Source: Selenomonas sp. (GTDB lineage Bacteria > Bacillota > Negativicutes > Selenomonadales > Selenomonadaceae). From it: a stretch of DNA of 43,838 nt. The translations under genes and the position numbers were made by a program. The notes under the pieces were generated by a model. It was not told the DNA's origin. It saw nothing but the letters and a program-made list of their open reading frames with translations, and did not search any database. Positions 42,926 through 43,838 of the stretch are shown here, in pieces. How positions within the stretch are numbered: the stretch's first letter is position 1; each line of letters starts with the position of its first letter. The DNA is taken from assembly GCA_022773585.1 (NCBI GenBank), contig JALEZZ010000027.1, forward strand, positions 1-43,838, in the 5' to 3' direction.

Positions 42926-42960
42926 ATCCTTTGTGATTGACGGATTTTCCCAGAAAGCAC

Positions 42961-43037
42961 CGGGATGTAGCGCAGTTTGGTAGCGCGCCTGCTTTGGGAG
43001 CAGGATGTCGCAGGTTCGAATCCTGTCATCCCGACCA
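42961..43037 (+). tRNA. tRNA-Pro (anticodon UGG)
   Basis: A 77-base cloverleaf with acceptor CGGGATG pairing CATCCCG and an encoded CCA at 43035-43037. The anticodon stem CCTGC/GCAGG holds loop TTTGGGA, giving anticodon TGG. The T-loop reads TTCGAAT. It is directly followed by tRNA-Arg, so the two are processed from one transcript. Confidence 0.95.
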
Positions 43038-43040
43038 TCT

Positions 43041-43117
<77 letters not shown>

Positions 43118-43127
43118 GGAATATCAA

Positions 43128-43158
43128 GGCCTCCGAGGTTTTCTCGGAGGTCTTTTTT
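43128..43158 (+). terminator. Rho-independent terminator of the tRNA transcript
   Basis: GGCCTCCGAG at 43128-43137 pairs with CTCGGAGGTC at 43143-43152 (one G-U) around a GTTTT loop, followed by six T. It begins 10 bases after the CCA of tRNA-Arg. Confidence 0.92.
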
Positions 43159-43255
43159 CGTGCTTGTGGGGCAATAAGTGGGTCAACGGCAAAAATCGAG
43201 CCTTCCAATGAGGTAAGGCAGTTTTCAAAAATACATCGCTATCGGCAGAAATCTT

Positions 43256-43264
43256 TGATATACT
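43256..43264 (+). promoter_or_regulatory. Candidate promoter of the AbrB-type gene
   Basis: TGATATACT at 43256-43264 is an extended -10 with five of six bases matching TATAAT. The -35 region is not recognisable, as is common with extended -10 promoters. It is about 50 bases upstream of the gene. Confidence 0.45.
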
Positions 43265-43315
43265 AGATGTAGGGAGAATCCTATTTTGGTTCAGGTAAAG
43301 CGAGGGGTGATGGCC

Positions 43316-43597
43316 ATGATTGCAGTACCATTACCGAATACATTCATTGATAATGCCAAGGTGATGGCGAAGGGACAAGTTACAATTCCCAAGGACGTGA
43401 GAAACGTTCTTGGGATTTCAAGTGGCAGTTGCGTGACATTCGTGGTTGAAAACGGCTCTGTGCGTCTCGTCAATTCTGCCGTCTATGCGATGCAGATGAT
43501 GCAGAAGGAGATGGAGGATGTGAGGGGGACAGCAGGACTGGAAACGGAAGAAGCTGTCATGCGCACCGTCAGGGAAATTCGCTCGGAGAGTGAATGA
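43316..43597 (+). CDS. AbrB/SpoVT-domain protein (antitoxin- or regulator-like)
   Basis: DNA-binding protein of 93 residues with a swapped-hairpin AbrB domain at about 14-50. The domain is marked by [18 protein letters not shown] and followed by [13 protein letters not shown]. The helical tail ends [11 protein letters not shown]. Such proteins are usually antitoxins paired with a PIN or other toxin, or stand-alone regulators. No toxin gene follows; only 100 bases remain before the IS. ATG 43316 has GAGGGG 9 bases ahead. In-frame starts at 43286, 43307 and 43310 are less well placed. Sequence is less GC-rich than the flagellar genes, compatible with accessory DNA. Confidence 0.85.
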   Translation: MIAVPLPNTFIDNAKVMAKGQVTIPKDVRNVLGISSGSCVTFVVENGSVRLVNSAVYAMQMMQKEMEDVRGTAGLETEEAVMRTVREIRSESE

Positions 43598-43609
43598 ATC
43601 GTCTTTGTC

Positions 43610-43638
43610 TTGCAGGGGTGAGACAGAGGTGCTATCAT
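43610..43638 (+). promoter_or_regulatory. Possible promoter aimed at the right-hand IS
   Basis: TTGCAG at 43610-43615, 17 bases, TATCAT at 43633-43638. No gene lies between it and the IS end at 43698. It may have served a gene now displaced by the insertion, or may be fortuitous. Confidence 0.3.
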
Positions 43639-43697
43639 AGAAAATAATTGTACATAGTTCGTTGTAGAGTAGTGAAGACTATTGTTTGAATTAATTT

Positions 43698-43838
43698 GGC
43701 TCAATCACAAAACCTGTGGGATGAATAGTTCCAAGGTATAATTCATGTTGTAAAAAACGAGGACATCCTATACGATGTGGATATGCATCTCGCAAATGTA
43801 AATCCACACAAAGGAATGTCCTCTCTATGGATTATACT
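43698..43838 (+). mobile_element. Left end of a second ISL3-type element (cut by window edge)
   Basis: The left inverted repeat is 43698-43726 and matches the reverse complement of 107-135 at 23 of 29 positions. Inside, a TATAAT box lies at 43737-43742. A stem-loop follows: GAGGACAT pairs with ATGTCCTC, and GTGGAT pairs with ATCCAC nested inside. The loop lies just ahead of an ATG at 43827, the probable transposase start (M-D-Y-T before the window ends). The stem could limit readthrough translation of the transposase from outside promoters (inference). Orientation equals that of the copy at the left edge. Confidence 0.7.
43827..43838 (+). CDS. Transposase start (first four codons only)
   Basis: ATG 43827 opens a frame reading M-D-Y-T to the window end, preceded by AAGGAA and the stem-loop. 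It is inferred to be the transposase of the right-hand ISL3-type element from position alone; four codons carry no family signal. Confidence 0.45.

Noticed and set aside
43118..43300. Integrase attachment site or prophage remnant next to tRNA-Arg
   Set aside because: No partial duplicate of the tRNA 3' end and no integrase fragment are visible in the window.

Overview
This 43.8-kb, GC-rich window is almost entirely plus-strand coding. It carries the flagellar/chemotaxis (fla/che) supercluster of a Firmicute, most likely a Negativicute of the Selenomonas type. That placement is an inference from the Bacillus-like gene order (dprA-topA-trmFO-hslVU-codY-flgB...sigD-swrB), the presence of CodY, FliY, CheC and CheD, and the high GC. 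No rRNA or species-level marker is present.

Layout. (1) 1-135 is the 3' end of an ISL3-type insertion sequence: a transposase C-terminus and a terminal inverted repeat. (2) 302-7025 holds dprA, topA, trmFO, hslV and hslU, tightly packed. The tyrosine-recombinase gene (codV/xerC) that sits between trmFO and hslV in Bacillus is absent. (3) 7026-7328 is a 303-bp spacer with REP-like hairpins and a probable codY promoter. (4) 7329-8168 is codY, followed by a strong terminator. (5) 8378-20835 is flgB, flgC, fliE, fliF, fliG, fliH, fliI, fliJ, a lytic transglycosylase, a MotE-like gene, fliK, flgD, a small flagellar-operon gene and flgE. A hairpin terminator follows. (6) 21097-24219 is flbD/swrD, fliL, fliM and fliY, behind a possible new promoter. 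(7) 24319-34820 is cheY, fliO, fliP, fliQ, fliR, flhB, flhA, flhF, flhG, a PilZ/YcgR-type gene and cheB. (8) 34844-42900 is cheA, cheW, cheC, cheD, a two-TM acidic protein, fliA (sigma-D), fapA (DUF342), a small conserved protein and a SwrB-like membrane protein. (9) 42961-43117 is tRNA-Pro(UGG) and tRNA-Arg(UCU), with a consensus promoter and terminator. (10) 43316-43597 is a lone AbrB-type gene. From 43698 to the window end is the 5' end of a second ISL3-type element, in the same orientation as the first.

Together the genes encode the rod/MS-ring base (FlgB, FlgC, FliE, FliF), the switch complex (FliG, FliM, FliY), the export apparatus (FliH, FliI, FliJ, FliO, FliP, FliQ, FliR, FlhA, FlhB), hook building (FliK, FlgD, FlgE), placement factors (FlhF, FlhG), the chemotaxis relay (CheA, CheW, CheY, CheB, CheC, CheD plus the FliY phosphatase) and the late-gene sigma factor. 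Filament genes, stators (motAB), cheR and chemoreceptors are not in the window. No CRISPR, prophage or defence island is visible. The unusual content lies in the extra genes inserted into the canonical order, the internal transcription signals and the IS borders.
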